Positions 1 through 13,264 of a stretch of DNA of 64,000 bases are shown here, in pieces. A program made the translations under genes and the position numbers. The stretch is from assembly GCF_029873635.1 (NCBI RefSeq), contig NC_080423.1, forward strand, positions 98,452,397 through 98,516,396, read 5' to 3'. The notes below the pieces were generated by a model. It was not told the DNA's origin and did not search any database. It saw nothing but the letters and a program-made list of their open reading frames with translations. This stretch comes from Malania oleifera. Lineage: Eukaryota; Streptophyta; Magnoliopsida; Santalales; Ximeniaceae. Within the stretch, counting starts at the first letter, position 1. Every line of letters begins with the position of its first letter.

Positions 1-1230
1 CATTTTTTGTTGTCATCTTGCAATATTCAGGTCCTCAGAGAGAAAGATGGTCGGCAGCTATCTTTTCCTTTTAATTTGGGCCAATTGATGAATGAGGTAA
101 CTCATTTTTTCAACTGAGTCCCATCAACCATAAAGTACTCAAAACTTCTAACAGGGAACAAGGTTCTGCTCAGGCCCAACAGGACTCAGTAAAAGCCTAT
201 TATGAAGGAGCATCTTTACAGCAGACCTGTGATGATAGGGTTAATAAAAAAGGGTCAGGGTTATAAAATAGGTATTAAGAATGATTTGGGATGTTTGGGG
301 GGGGGGGGGGATGATGGTGTTCTGCTAGTAGGGTTGATGCAATTGCAGCAGCTGTGTTTTCGTCATGTAGCTTCCTCCTTTTTTTCAGCGAAGGGCACCT
401 TTCCTGTAGGATCAATCACAGCTCAGTGGTGGTGTGGGATTAATGGTCAGAAATCCCATCAATGTCTGGGGTTATTTGGGGTTGCTGCTTTAGAAGACAG
501 GAATCAGTATAATATCATCAATTTAGAGGCGGATAAAGCAGAAAATTCATTGGCTTCTAAAGATGTAAAAATGGATTGTGTCGTCTTATCTTGCTAGTGT
601 GAATAATAGTTCTTTAGCAGAGGGAAAGAGGGGTCAGGAACAACACCAGGATGATATTGACAAATTAAGTGGTCATTATGGAAATAAGCCGTTCCATGGT
701 GGGCGAAAATCTGCTCCTTATGGAGCTACTTATGGAGGGAATTGAGTCTTCAGGGAATTGACTTAATTCTGATCTGCGACTGAAAAAATTTGAAGTGAGA
801 TGATGCATTTTTCTATTGTGGGGACCCTGGCTGATCTGAGTTGCATCAGATGAGAAGGTTAATGGGGTGATGTGTCTGATGATGAGAGTAATTTTGAAGG
901 TGAACTTGTGTGGGATTGGATGAGAATGCTAATGAGGGAGATGAATAAAGAGCTCAAACGATATGGGGTGATGAATCTAATGACAAGTGATTTGGATGGT
1001 GAATAGTCTGAGGGGGATTATTAGTGGATTATTTTTTTGAACGTTATGGGTACATATTGGAGTCTTTCTAATCTGCTCAATGATATTTCTCATGTGTTAG
1101 CAAATCCATTAGAAGGTTTGAATGGTATCCCTATTTCTGAGGATGATGGGGTGGATAAAAGTGGTTACTAACTGGGGGTGTTATTGGTTCAGTTTCATAT
1201 AAAACTGATGACGGAACTGAAGTAACCATT
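1..1230. other. unassigned region, possible retroposon relic
   Basis: No gene is supported. The + strand has short open stretches (202-597) with a G homopolymer at about 298-310. The style, short acidic/Gly-rich reading frames broken by stops, resembles the equally unclear block at 8400-10020. That similarity is an impression only; no conserved motif was found. Confidence 0.3.
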
Positions 1231-1642
1231 TTTTTAAAAAAAGGATTTAAACCAAAACTGAGCTGAAAACCAGTAGGTTGAAAAAACTAAACCGTTGGTT
1301 TGACAATTGATTATTTTTAATTTTTTTATTTGCCTCCCCCTGACACCTGACGGTTGGTCCATGTGATGCATACTTGTTGAGCTCACCAGCTTCACCTGTA
1401 TACCCTGTAAGTAAGAAGTATTGGGTTCATGTGAGGTATACTTCATATGGTCCACTCGACTGTAGCTGCGCTGAGGCCCATGGGGGTGGGTTGGAAGCAT
1501 TCTTCCCTTGCTTGATGTGGAACAAATGCAAGACAGCAATTGGTGCAGGCTGCAAGAGGAGGAGGAGCAGGAGGCTGCATTGGGCCAGGGAGGGGGGGGT
1601 GGGGGGTGAGGAACAGCCCTCCCTTGTTCCACATCTGCAAAA

Positions 1643-1646
1643 GATA

Positions 1647-1679
<33 letters not shown>
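1643..1679. repeat. (TA)n microsatellite followed by G-rich tract
   Basis: An alternating TA tract is followed by a strongly G-rich, pyrimidine-poor run (about 1684-1711). These low-complexity tracts create the overlapping open frames on both strands at 1234-1768, which I do not regard as genes. Confidence 0.9.
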
Positions 1680-1739
1680 TTTTTGGGGTGGGGGGGTGGG
1701 GGTGGGGGGCGCTCCCCTCTTCTATAGAAACCCCATCCA

Positions 1740-2405
1740 TCCTCATAAATTGTGATTCTACACTTCAATTACAAGCGAAATTTAAAGTAGTAAATCTAAA
1801 AATAGACGAAAATTCTTCATGGAATAAAAATATAAGTAAATTATGATTATATAAATATATAAGCAGAAAAATGTAAAATAACATTTATATTTTGGTTTTC
1901 TTGATTTGGTATTCTTCTAAAATTGAAACTGAAACCAAAAACAAATTTTTAAAAAAATTAAAAATCGACGCTGAAAGCTGATCCAAAATGGAAAATGATT
2001 TGCATTTGGTTCGTTTTTTGGTTTTTTAGTAATTTTGTACACCTTATAACTAACCGCAAAAGTGGAGTGGCATTTTGCCTACCCCTCCTGGTGCTGTAAC
2101 AGAGAAGGGGAAGGACATGGAAGCTTAACAATTGCTTGCTTTGTGGTTATTTAATCTGGAGGAGAAGTAGTTTGGTTGGTTTGTGGTAAGAAATAAGGCA
2201 AAGAAAGGGAACACACGTTTGATAATTTTTCTGTTCAACTTCCATATACCACCATATGCCCACATATGCCCAATATTCTATAATGTGCTCATTCTTCAAC
2301 GAGTGTAGCTTAGCAACAACCTTAACTAGTGCCATCAAATCAAAGTGAAAGTCAGGCCTTTCACCCCACTACCAATGTTACTTCATAACTATTGCCTCAA
2401 TTCCT

Positions 2406-2439
<34 letters not shown>

Positions 2440-3299
2440 GGAAGGAACGTCACCTAAGAACTTTGATCCAAATGCCAAGCGTGAATATAATTTCTGCATG
2501 CAAGGGTATTCTCTTACTATTTTGTCCCTTGTTCTCCCTTGTACTTCTTTTTTCCCAACACCCGCCCCCTCTCAGCCTCGCAAAAAATGGAGGGAAAAAT
2601 GAAAATGCCAGAAAGATTGAGTAGGGAAAGTGAATTTTTTCATATAATCATATGCTTAAAACTCTCACTCTTTCACTCTTTCCAATTTCATTTTTTATGT
2701 ATGAAGAACATTAATTTTTCATTTTATTAATCAAGAGAAAGAGAAAGAAGGATCCACTGTGAACCTCAATTTTCTACCCAAGGGAAGGTGAAAAATTAAG
2801 AGGAAGAGAAAAAAATCGAAGGGAAAAGTGTGTCACCTCACCTTTACTATTTCAAGAAACAATTTTGCGTCTTTTCTTTATCTTCTTTGCTGAACCTTCT
2901 TCTCCATATCTTATGACTTCAACGTTATCATTTTATGCATTATAATACCCGTTAAATCATTATAGCACATGAGGTGATGAGGTTAAAGGATCCTTTTTAT
3001 AAAACAAATAGTTGTTTAGAAATGGTATTTAATCATGTCATTTTATGGTCTTGCATTAAATTAATTTCTTTGAATTTGGAAGCTCAAAGCCTCAAAATAT
3101 GTCATTTGTAAGATCAAGAAGTAAACTTTCAAATGGTGATAGTTGTGCAATTTGACTCATTTTGTAGGGAAAGTTATTTCCACTCGATCAAGAGGTGCAC
3201 ATGGAGAGAGTACATGAAACTCTTTGACTAGAATTTGATCATTCACCATTTCCTCACCCTTCTGGCTAGCTACAGATAACATGCCATTGCATCAACACA
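1740..3299. other. intergenic, no gene seen
   Basis: AT-rich spacer with no recognisable protein or RNA. It contains a (GA)n tract running into a G homopolymer at about 2408-2442. Confidence 0.6.
2408..2442. repeat. (GA)n plus poly-G microsatellite
   Basis: About eleven GA repeats are directly followed by about thirteen G residues. Confidence 0.9.
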
Positions 3300-5440
3300 C
3301 AAAGCTTCTTTGTGTTAATCAATGGGTGACCCGTCAATTTCTTTAGCTCCTTCAAAGGTTTGAGACAAGGGGACCCTCTATCCTCCTTTTTGTTCATTGT
3401 AATGATGGAGGTGTTGAGCCTTATGTTGATTAAAGCTACCGGAGAAGGGTTGCTCTAGGAGGTCACACATCTCCTGCTGGCTGATGAAACCATCATTTTT
3501 TGTGATGATGATCATCCACATTCTGAATCTGAGGTGTATCTTGGCTTTGGAGTGGTTTCAAGTTTAAAAGTTAACCTTGGATAAAGTGAAATCATTCCGA
3601 TTGGAGAAAATGTTGACGGGCCTCTCTTTGCTGGTCTTCTGGGCTGCAAAATGGGTGCTTTCCCTATTAACTACCTTGGGCTATTTCTTGACTCCAAATT
3701 CAAAGACAAAGGAGTGTGGGATTGCATCATTGAAAAATTTGAAAAAGGCTGGCTGGATGGAAAAGGAATTACTTATCAAAAGGTGGCAGACCCACTCTCA
3801 TCAAAAGCACCTTGACAAATCTCCCTGTTTACTTCATGTCTCTCCTTCCCCTTCCAACTTCTGTTGCCAAGAGACTTGAAGGACTTCAAAGGAGATTTCT
3901 TTTGGGGAGCTTCGGGGCAGAATTCAAATTTCACCTTGTCAAACGGTGCATGGTGAAAATCCTTTTCATTTAGGAGGCTTGGTTTTGAAGTCCATCTACA
4001 TTTTCAATAAAGCCTTGTTAGAGAAATGGTTACGGAGATTCATGATTGAGAAAGATCACCTTTGGTGGGGAATCATTGCTGTGAAATATGGGCTTCAACA
4101 TAATGATTGGATCTCCCAGCCTAATAGAGGACCTAATGGTGTAGGGCTGTAGAATTTCATCAAGAAAGGCTGGAATGATTTTGCTTGCTATATTAGGTTT
4201 CAAGTGGGGAGGGGGGACAACATTTATTTTTGGCATGACTCATGGTGCAATCAAGCAGCTCTTACGTTTGGTTTGCGGAATGCCTATTCCCAGGATAGAT
4301 TAGTTTTAGTAGGTTAGTTGCCATTAGTTATACAAGAACTTGTATTATTAGTATAAAGAAAATAATAATGTGAAACATTTTACGAGTCCATAATAAGGAA
4401 TAGACAAGGAATAACTATATTCCCAAATTTCATCATGGGGATTCTTAATTCTTATTACATGTTGAATGAAATAATTAGGAATATATAAGGAATAACTATT
4501 CCCTTGATTCCTGAAATTTAAACTATATTCCATCTTATTCCAATGAATAGCTATTTCGCTGAACCAAATGAGCTGTTAGTGTCTTATTCCAGCCATCTAT
4601 AGCTTGGCATGTGATATTGATGCCCGTGTCAGTCAACTCCTTCAAACTTCAGATCAAGGGCTCTTTTGGAACATCCCCTTCCTTAGAAATTTGGATGATT
4701 GGGAACTCAACCAACTCACAGATTTCTGCAGCTTCCTTTACAGCCTCCAACACCATAATAACACAGATCTTCCTATTTGGACCGTGGATGTGAAGGGGGC
4801 TTTCTCTGTTAGATCCTTCTACATGAAGCCCTTCCCTTTGGTGTCAAGCAACTTTATTTTCCCTTGGACTCAAATTTGGAAGACATCAGCTCCCAAAAAA
4901 GTTGCCTTCCTTGCTTGGGAGGCAACCCATGGTAAGACATTGACCATGGATAATTTGCAGAGAAGGGGTCTGTGAGTTTCCAATAGATGTGCCCTTTGCA
5001 TGGTTGATGCAGAATCAGTTGAGCACATCCTCCTTCACTGTGCTTGGACAAGGAATCTCTGGAATATGGTGCTGACTCTGATCGACAAAGGTGGGTTATC
5101 CCTAACTCAGTGGGAGGGGAACTCTGGGTCTGGAAAGGGATTCAGGCCACAAAGGTGAAGAGATAGGTTATGTCCCTCATTCCCTTTGCAATTCTTTAGT
5201 GCATTTGGGAAGAGAGGAATATGTTTGTGTTCAGTGATTCATCCTCAACAATCCAAATCAACAAAGAACACTGGTTTAATGTGGTCAATGGATGGCATAG
5301 TAAGATTGTTATTAATGACTTTGATGTAATCTTTGATTTGTGTAACACCCTTCAGGTTGCTTGATTTAGTGTACCATGGGCTGGCATCCCCTTGATGCCT
5401 CTTCAATAAAGTTTCCTTTACTTATTAAAAAATAAAATCT
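3300..5440 (+). pseudogene. decayed plant LINE (L1-type) reverse transcriptase, 3' half
   Basis: Translating across frames gives a plant non-LTR reverse transcriptase remnant. At about 3350-3410 there is a GLRQGDPLSSFLFI-like RT motif, followed by a degraded catalytic region and the thumb region (NYLGLFLDSKF). The C-terminal part then follows (WLRRF, then about 4604-4975 with ACDIDARVSQLL, and KVAFLAWEATHGK). A zf-RVT-type cysteine region follows at about 4985-5045 (RCALCMVDAESVEHILLHCAWT). Frameshifts and stops occur throughout. The 3' end holds AATAAA and an A-rich tail (about 5400-5440). ORF1, the endonuclease and most of the RT are missing, so the element is 5'-truncated, as is usual for LINEs. 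It is interrupted by the MITE-like insertion at 4265-4583. Confidence 0.85.
4265..4583. mobile_element. MITE-like insertion inside the LINE (PIF/Harbinger-like, TTA duplication)
   Basis: This 319-bp non-coding block interrupts the LINE frame. TTA flanks both sides (4262-4264 and 4584-4586). Removing the block plus one TTA makes the LINE frame run on (…CNQAAL then IPAIYSLACDID…). Both ends carry TTTGGTT-like inverted sequence, reading inward on the left and as its complement AACCAAA on the right, and the interior has repeated GGAATA/TATTCC motifs. TTA duplications and TTTGGTT ends are typical of PIF/Harbinger (Tourist-like) MITEs. The outermost terminal repeats do not align perfectly, so the class is inferred. 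Confidence 0.65.
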
Positions 5441-8399
5441 TTGGAAGTTTAATTTTGGTTGATTTCAGATGTGCATCATCTCAAGATTAAGGGTATACTC
5501 AAGTTCATCCAAACTGTTACTGTGGACTGAACCTCTCAGGGCCAGTTTTGAGACCCACCATTGGGCTTATAGTGTGAGCTCATTTAATTGTAACTGTGTA
5601 ACCCACAAACTATCATTCTGAACCTTCGTAAGACTAGTTTCCAATGGTGGTACATTCTGTGGAGGAAGTTATTGACCTTTTTGTGCAAGTTGTTCAAATT
5701 GAGTAAGTGTTATCCTTAAGAAGACTTAGGTTTTGGTTTTGTTCCTACATTTGTTTAACCTTGGGAAGGTGAAACATTCTTTGAAGATTATAAGAAATCA
5801 AATTTGGTAGCAAGAAGGTGTTTATGAAAGATCCTCTTCTATTTGGTTTAGAATCCCACCAATTGCCTCAATTTATGCTATGTTTGCCTTATTTTCCAAC
5901 ATCAAGTCAAGTAATCTTGTTTGTTTTATAAATTTTTTGTTTAAAGCTATTGTGTGGTTTTGTTTTTGGTTTTAAAAATGGTTCATGAATGAATCAATAA
6001 TCAATCCCTTAAAAAGGTTGACCCTCATCTTCTAAAAAGGACCCTCGAGAAAAGTCAAATATTTCTCCACTTTTATCAAGGGGCAACTTCAAAAAATGAA
6101 TTTTATGAAGTCTTTTGTTAAAATTGTTTACCAAACACAAGGGACTCTAAGCTTGAGATTTTTCTTAATCCATAAACACAAACCTTGAGAAAAGTAGGGG
6201 CCCAAAGAAAAATTAACCTCACTCATTTTTACTAGAAGGTAACTTTCTTTGCCACATTCTTATCTTTTATCATTCAATAATCCCCCAAACATAAAAAAAA
6301 AAAAGTGTTTCACATTTAAGTGCCTAGTTCGCACATGACTCTCATTTTCATAAAACTTTGGGACACAACTTTCCCACACATAAGTGGGTCCTGTTACCAA
6401 AATTTATAGGTACTAGACCTTTTGGAGTCTTATTTACTTCTATTTGCAGAAGTCAGCATATTGGAAGTTGGTTGGTGGTGACTCCAAATCGCATTCTTCT
6501 TCTTCTTTTTCATTTTCCTCCTAAGGAAAAAATCCTCATTCAATATAATCCAACCGAAACTGCTAGTCCATTACAAAGCCTTGGAATTTAATGACTCAAT
6601 ATTCCTGGGGAAAAAAACAAGCAAATAAAAATTGAGAAACCTAAATACTACTAGCATACTTATTACCTAGTAAATAAAACCATTTAATCTATTTTGTGAC
6701 ACTGCCGTAGGGAAATTTTAAAAATCCTGAAAAATAAAAAAAAAAGGCAAAAAACTGCCCAAAAATTCCAAATCTGTTGAATTTATGTAGCAGGCCTCAT
6801 CTGTTATAATGTGTTAGTAGAAGGAAGCTTTTGTGTATGTGGAATCTTTCCTCTGTTGGTAGGGTTGAGTTTATTTTGATGGATGCTCTTTAGGAAACTA
6901 AAGCTGTAGAAGGTTGGTAGGCCTTTTTAGAGAATCCCTTGGTAGGGTTTCCTGTCCTTATTTGATGCTAGCGGGACTCGCTTATGCTTGGACTGTGTGG
7001 CTTCTTTCCCAACACCCCCCACAGGGTTCTTGGTGAGTTGTTGACTAAATTGAAGTGATTATCAAGGGAAGTTCTTCTAGTTTTGGCTACAATTTAAGTA
7101 CAGGTCCAAGGGATATGCGCTTGTTACCCCATGGAAATCTATATCCTTCAGCTTTTGGTGTTGGTTTTCTGTGAGAGTATTCAAGCCATTTCCATAAAAG
7201 GATATAATTGACAACTTGAAGTTGCACATTATGCCCTTCCTGCAGCAAATCCTGTGGGAAGAGTGTTGCTAAATTTATACTGTTGCAACAAATCCTGTGG
7301 GAAAAGTGTCGCTAAATTTATACCATCTGCTATTTTTTCTTGCATGTGTGGCTGCCGTTTGAATCAAAACAAAATACTGTATTTTTGGTTAGTGTAATCT
7401 GTAGGATGGATATATATTCCATTTTTTGATTCCTTGGAATCTGTTTTTCCCATTCCTGTTGATAGGGCTCAGGCAACTCACAAGTGAACTTACCAGGTGG
7501 GCCACTATTTTGATGTTTTAGAGGAGGTTTCTAACTGAATGAGTTGTAATTGGAATTTTTTGGTCACTTCTTACTTTTTCTGGACATCTGGTTGTCTCTT
7601 TCTTTGTGTTGCTTTTGCTTGTAAATAATTACAAGATGACGATGTCACTAAAAATGGAGGCCTTAAAGAATATTTATGGAATTGGAGGCTGTAGAAACTA
7701 GAAAGAGATGCTTACATAATGAATCTTGATTGTAGATACAGCCCAAAAGCAAACTAGAATGAGGGGAATTTTTGTAGTTGATCATTGGTCTGAGTGAGGC
7801 TATTGAGTTTAGCTGAATCGTTTGGTTGTTGAAGACTTGAAGTTCTACATCAACTTCTAGTGAGTTTCATATTTTACGTTAGGGTAAAAAAAAAAGTTGA
7901 TTTAAGTGCTGGGTCAGAATTGACAATGAATTTCGTGCTTCAACAAAGACATTAGGTGTCAGACATGGCAGCTTGCCCACCCAAAGTTGGGAAAGGCATT
8001 TATTGACACCCCAAGAAACAGGTACATTACTACATCAGTTTTTGGCTCAGCCAAAACAAATGGCTACATAGGCTCGTGTATGAGTGTTTGTCCAAGTGTT
8101 AAGTGAAGGAAATACTAAATAACAAAAAAGCGTACCCTTGTCTTCGGCTCCCTCTAAGTGAAAGAAGGTGGGAAGCATCCGCACAAATTTCATGCAGGTG
8201 GATGGGGGTGTCAAGGTAATCAGTTGTTTTAACAAGTCCTTTGTCTTTAGTGATGACAGTGAACTAGGATCTTGCTAGTTGAAGGCCTGAAAGTGCTAGC
8301 GTAGATGCCAAAAGAAGGAATAGTAATATACTTCTGCAAGTGACTTCTGCAAGATTGCAAAGGAAATTGGAAGGAATCTGAGGCTGTAGTTGCAGATGA
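5441..8399. other. intergenic, no gene seen
   Basis: AT-rich sequence without a supportable gene. The only structured item is the small tandem duplication at 7241-7324. Short open frames (for example 6358-6591 + and 8047-8235 -) match no family I recognise. Confidence 0.55.
7241..7324 (+). repeat. tandem duplication, unit about 43 bp
   Basis: Two adjacent copies start at 7241 and 7284. Each reads TGCARCAAATCCTGTGGGAA, then a short purine stretch, then GCTAAATTTATAC. They differ by only a few transitions. Confidence 0.85.
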
Positions 8400-10020
8400 C
8401 TCATCTTGCCCCCAGTCGTGGAGTCAGGTGGTGCTGGGAGGTAAAAAGGGCAAAGGTGTGGGTTGTGGTGGTCAATCTTGCTCTGGAAATCAGGGTATGG
8501 TTGTTGGGAGAGAAGATTGGTGTTGTTGGTGTGGAGGTGTGATGCAGTTGAAGGAACCTGGGTTTTCGAAGTCAGTACCCATCGCAGACCAACCGGAATT
8601 GCTTGATCAGAGTGACAAGGAAGCTAGGGTTTCAGCAGGAGCGGTATTCTCGGATGCAGTTAGGGCTGTATTCAGGAAGGAGAGTGCAAAAGGGAATGGG
8701 CTGGGAGGTATTTTTCTGGTTTTGGGCCTGGCTAAATAATAGAAAAAAGGGTAAATCTTTTTTTAATAAACTGGGCCAGTTATTTTTGGAAAGTCTGAAG
8801 TGGCCTCTAAAGGAGATTCTGATCCTTTGAGCTTCATGCAGATGGGCCAAGGTGGTAGTCAACCTTATCTCTTGGATAATAGTGATTTAGGTACTTCCTT
8901 GCTGGATACCAAAAAATGGGCAGGCCCAAAACACTGTTCCTAGAACCCAGAAGCCAAGAATTGGGGAGGAAGACACCGTGCCTTTTGATAGTACAATACA
9001 TTCCCATTCTACAGATTTCCAACTTTTGGGTCCAATTGATCAAGATCTTCAATAAACTCAGATTAGCAGCAGAGAAGATTTGGAGCAAGATTGTGGTGTT
9101 AAAAATGCAACAAGTTTTGAGGTATTAGAAAGTGACATGGAAAAGACTAAAAAATTATAAGTTGCTCTGGGGGGAGGAAGTCTGAATGTTTTTAATTATC
9201 ACAAATTTGAAGGAAATGAGGTTTATGCTCGTTGGAGGGTGGGCTTGTATGGGTGCTGAAATGAGGAAGGTCTTTGAAGACGAGAGAAAAATCTGGTGAA
9301 TCAGTGGCAAGGTTACTAAAAAGAGATTCGAAAGGAGAGCTTGGTATGGTGGAAGATTGCTAAGGAGGAGGCTGGATGTAGTAATGGGTAAGTAAAGAAA
9401 AAGAGGAAAAGAAATGGGGGAGCTTCTATGATTCAGAAAGGATGACATTAGTGAGTTTGATTGTTGTAGGGGGCTGTTGGATGAGATTCGAGAACAATAT
9501 TTGTATGTTTCAGATTCTTGTGAAGAGATGAGGGATTTATCTTATGTTCATCCACCCCCATTGGAAGGACTTGAGGGAGTTTCTATCTTGGAGAATGATG
9601 ATCTGGTTAACAATTTACAGCGAAGGGATGGAATTTTGCCTACACTCATGGAGGAGGTTCCTAAGAAAGACTTAGAAGCTCAAAAACTTTTGTATAAAAT
9701 GGGATTGAATTTGACTGATTTTGGAGGAAATGAAGTGCGCATGGATGGTGGCAAAAGTCGAAAGTCAAAGGTATGAAGGGAACTAGCGAAGAGCTCGGTA
9801 AATTATGATGGGAAGGGTTTGAAAAGGGGTTTCCTTTGTTGACCTTGTGTACTGTTATTCGATAAGGGGTTGACTACTGTTTTTTGTTTTTATTTATTTT
9901 TTTACCTTTGGGGATTTCTTGTTTTTTTTTTTTTTTGGAATACTTGTGCCTGCATGTTGTATCTTCCTTTCTTTCAATCTAATATAGCTTCTTCTTTTTT
10001 ATTAAGAAAAAAAGAAGTTC
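8400..10020 (+). pseudogene. unrecognised retroposon-like relic with A-rich end
   Basis: Several consecutive + strand open pieces (8428-8739, about 8900-9120 and 9477-9776) read like one long broken coding region, rich in Glu, Lys, Asp and Gly. Downstream at about 9890-10015 lie a T-rich stretch and a TTCTTTTTTATTAAG-type, A-rich end that resembles the 3' ends of plant LINEs. No diagnostic motif (RT, endonuclease, zinc knuckle) is visible. The LINE ORF1 interpretation is therefore inference; a decayed ordinary gene is equally possible. Confidence 0.3.
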
Positions 10021-11789
10021 CATAAAGATGGGTCTGATAGGATTAAGTGCTGACAATGAGTTTATTGAACTCTTCCAAATTTTCTGTGGCAATGTATCTG
10101 AGTTAGTTTGGACTTTAGACTCTATTCCTGTATCTTGTCTGATCTTTATCTTAGTTTCTGTGTCCATCCATTTTAGCATTTACATATTGCTATAGATTTT
10201 CCTGGATGCATCAATTTCTTGATCTGATTCCTTCTTTCCACTCAAAGCATTCTTTTTGCTTTTGGATTAAAAAGTAGATTTGTTCTGCTGTTCACTGAAG
10301 TTTTCTTCGATTTAATCAGGGGCATCAGCTACATAACAAGCTGAATGCAACACCTTTACCTTAGCCACCAACATTTCTAATTCCCAGTGTGACATTGCTA
10401 TTTATCATGCATGGATAGTCATGTTATTGATGGAAATTATTGTGGGAGGTGCAGTCATACAAGAGGTATGTGCAAATAGAAAGGGCATAAACAGACTGAA
10501 GAAATCTAGGGAGAGAGCATGTCCATTCTGTATTGAAATATGGGCTTGTGTGTGGTATTAATAGATGAATGCTGTTGAGATTCCTTGTTAATTATACACC
10601 TGTCAACAAGGTCACCTCAGCGTCAGTATTATCAAATATTCTTGAACCTCTCCTTTTTTCTGGTTGGACTGCAGGATAGCAGGCACAAGTTCTATATAAT
10701 GAACCAGCCAATTGATGACAGTACAAATTAATCATGGTCCACTTGACCTTGTGAAAAATGAATTGTCCCTGTGGAATGAGTGAACACATAACTGACCAGA
10801 AACTGATCGATGTATTTGATTCTACTTGCAGAGGTAGATTTATGCCTTAGCTACAGGGCATAAATCTTGCATGCACCATGTTTTTAAATTTTATTTATTT
10901 TTGTGTGGTTTGATGTGGTATATACTTGGTCCCTAAAAGGCATAAATCTTGCTCTGCCATTTTTACAGAAAAACTCCAAACTTTCCCATGATATTTCTTG
11001 TGGATGTTTACAATGTTAGTTTGTTAATTGTGTCAAGCTAGTAACAAGTTACTAGCTTTTCATTTTTTGTGGCCACTCTGCTGCATTCAACAATCTGTAC
11101 TTAGTGCTTTTTAGGTTTGGTTGATGTTTAAAATCTGTTGATAAACTACAGTTCCACAATGAGTTGACGAGTCTATAATGAAGTGAAGCATGGTGGTTAC
11201 TTATATTATAATTTGATCGCAGGCCATAGATAACTAGCATTATGATTTTTTTGTTATCAAATATTGGGTTTGCAGCCAATTAAAATCAAAGTACAAGTAC
11301 CTCAATCTGAGAACGAAAAAATGTAGCAGTTGCTTGGTTAATATGGTATGTTGCTTACGCAAGTTGGAATTTGACTTCAACACGGATTGTATTCAGTGAT
11401 AAGAAAAAGAAAAAACATAAACGGTGATTGGATTGATGATAAAATAGGATCCTGGGTCGCGAACAGTGATTCGATTGATGGTGAAGAAAGAGAATTCTTG
11501 GTTCAGTTCTCCACCTTAACGACAGAAAAGATTGCGGAGGAAGTCTCTCTGTTTTCACCATAGAATATATGCTGTCACAGTATTGCAGTCATAAATATTT
11601 CCGAATGAATTGCTGAGATGTTAAGTCTGTGATTTTGGTCTGGGATATGTAACAGCCTATTAAAACAGATTTGAATATGCATTTAATTCTAGATATCTTT
11701 TTTGGGGGGCAGGGGCGGGGACGTCGTTGTTTACATTCCTGTATATGATTATTATTATTATAATATTTTTCGTTGTCCATCAAATGCAG
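10021..11789. other. intergenic or intronic, no gene seen
   Basis: AT-rich sequence with no recognisable coding segment. It could be intron or 5' flank of the possible exon that follows. Confidence 0.4.
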
Positions 11790-11971
11790 CCCATTCAAAG
11801 GTCCAAGTTTTGTACTCTCCTCGTGATTATCGTAGCGAAGGAGCTTCAGCTTCTGAATGGAAGGAGATTACGGTTCGATCAAGTACAGAGGCTCTATTTC
11901 AGCCCAAGGATTCCAGCAAAACGCGCAAGTTCAAGCTGTCGTCAGTTGTTTCTATGTCTCTCAGTGCCTAA
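11790..11971 (+). CDS. possible terminal exon of an unidentified gene
   Basis: A T-rich stretch ending in AAATGCAG (a good 3' splice site) at about 11789 is followed by about 60 codons ending in a stop at 11969-11971. The peptide (AHSKVQVLYSPRDYRSEGAS… then EWKEITVRSSTEALFQPKD…) has ordinary, balanced composition, unlike the low-complexity frames nearby. I do not recognise the family and found no convincing upstream exons, so it may be an orphan or pseudogene exon. A second open frame (11727-12074) overlaps it; I judge this frame more protein-like. Confidence 0.3.
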
Positions 11972-13259
11972 AAAACGGGGTCTTTTTATTGACTATTTAC
12001 ATGTTCAAAGGATGCGGTCGGTAAGGGAGGTGATTTCACCCTCGAATTCTCGATCATTGTTGCATCTCTATTAAAGGTTCTTTGTTACTTTGGAAGTATG
12101 CTGTAGATGTGGAGGGAAGTTTGAATTGGTTCCGGTTGAGTTATATCCCTACTCAACTAGACTTGAACAATTAAGTAATACTTACTGCTCAAAGAAAATA
12201 TATGTAATATTCACTGCAAAAAGAATTACCGTGTACACATTTACGCAATTACCGCAGTAAATTTGTCATTTCTTGAACAAGTTTGGCATATTAGATGATC
12301 AAACAAGATCTTATTAGGTGAAACTGAAAACATAACGGATGAACGGTGATAGCTCACCTCATCCTAAAACCTGAGACTGCTTTAAATACAAGCGCTTTGT
12401 GATGAGACTCTGCAGTGGTCTCAGGCGTGACTGCGTGTATTTACAAAATAATGCACGGTCCTCATTTCCAGTAAATAATTAATTTTTAGTATTAAAAATT
12501 TCATCTTCTTGTGGTTGGAGAGGTCTCGAATTTAGATCTTGTAATATGAAATTGTATTGAAATTTATTCTTATTCATCCAAACTTAAATTCAAAATTTGA
12601 AATTCTCTATCCTAAACGCAGCATCAATGTATCAAAATGAGATAATTACTTATCATAATTGTTACTTATGCATAGTTTATCTTAAATTAAAATCAAGGAG
12701 GGAGGTTGGTGAGTCTCTCTACTTATTAATGAAATTGCCACTGCATTAGGATCCTGTCAAACTCAGCAATAAAGACACTACTTTGTTTGGATAACCCAAA
12801 CTTCCTACCAGTTGTGACCAGCTACAAGGAAACGACCTCCCTCTTCGTACAATGGATTCAATGTCCATAAGAACTCGCTTGGAAAAGTCATCTGATCATA
12901 TCTCACCAATTAAAAGTCCCGAGTGAAAGGTTTTATCCATCCGCCGCCCTCTCCTCTTTTTTCAGAATTCATTTTCCCTTGCCCTTTATTTTCTAGTGGG
13001 TATCACGTTCACGTCATGTGGGTATAAGCATTCCGTAGGTATTAAAGGCTTGGAGTCAAAAAACATTTCCAACCGCCGTTATCATCCGCCAGCCCATGAG
13101 ATTTTAGGGCGTGGCTTCAATTGAGCTTTCAACTTTCGTATCTATTTGTTTGGTAACTAAGAATAATAATCATAATTATTATTATAGTTTTTATATTTCT
13201 AATTATCATTTTACTATTATGTTCGCAGTTCATTTCATTCTTATGTGTCAAATACATTG
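11972..13259. other. intergenic, no gene seen
   Basis: AT-rich spacer up to the target-site duplication of the chromovirus. No gene, RNA or transposon is recognised. Confidence 0.55.
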
Positions 13260-13264
13260 CTACG

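Noticed and set aside
298-310. G homopolymer as possible frameshift site
   Set aside because: No gene spans it; homopolymer length may also be an assembly uncertainty.
1234-1768. Overlapping 60-170 codon frames on both strands
   Set aside because: They arise from (TA)n and poly-G/poly-C tracts; the peptides are runs of Tyr/Ile and Pro, with no domain.
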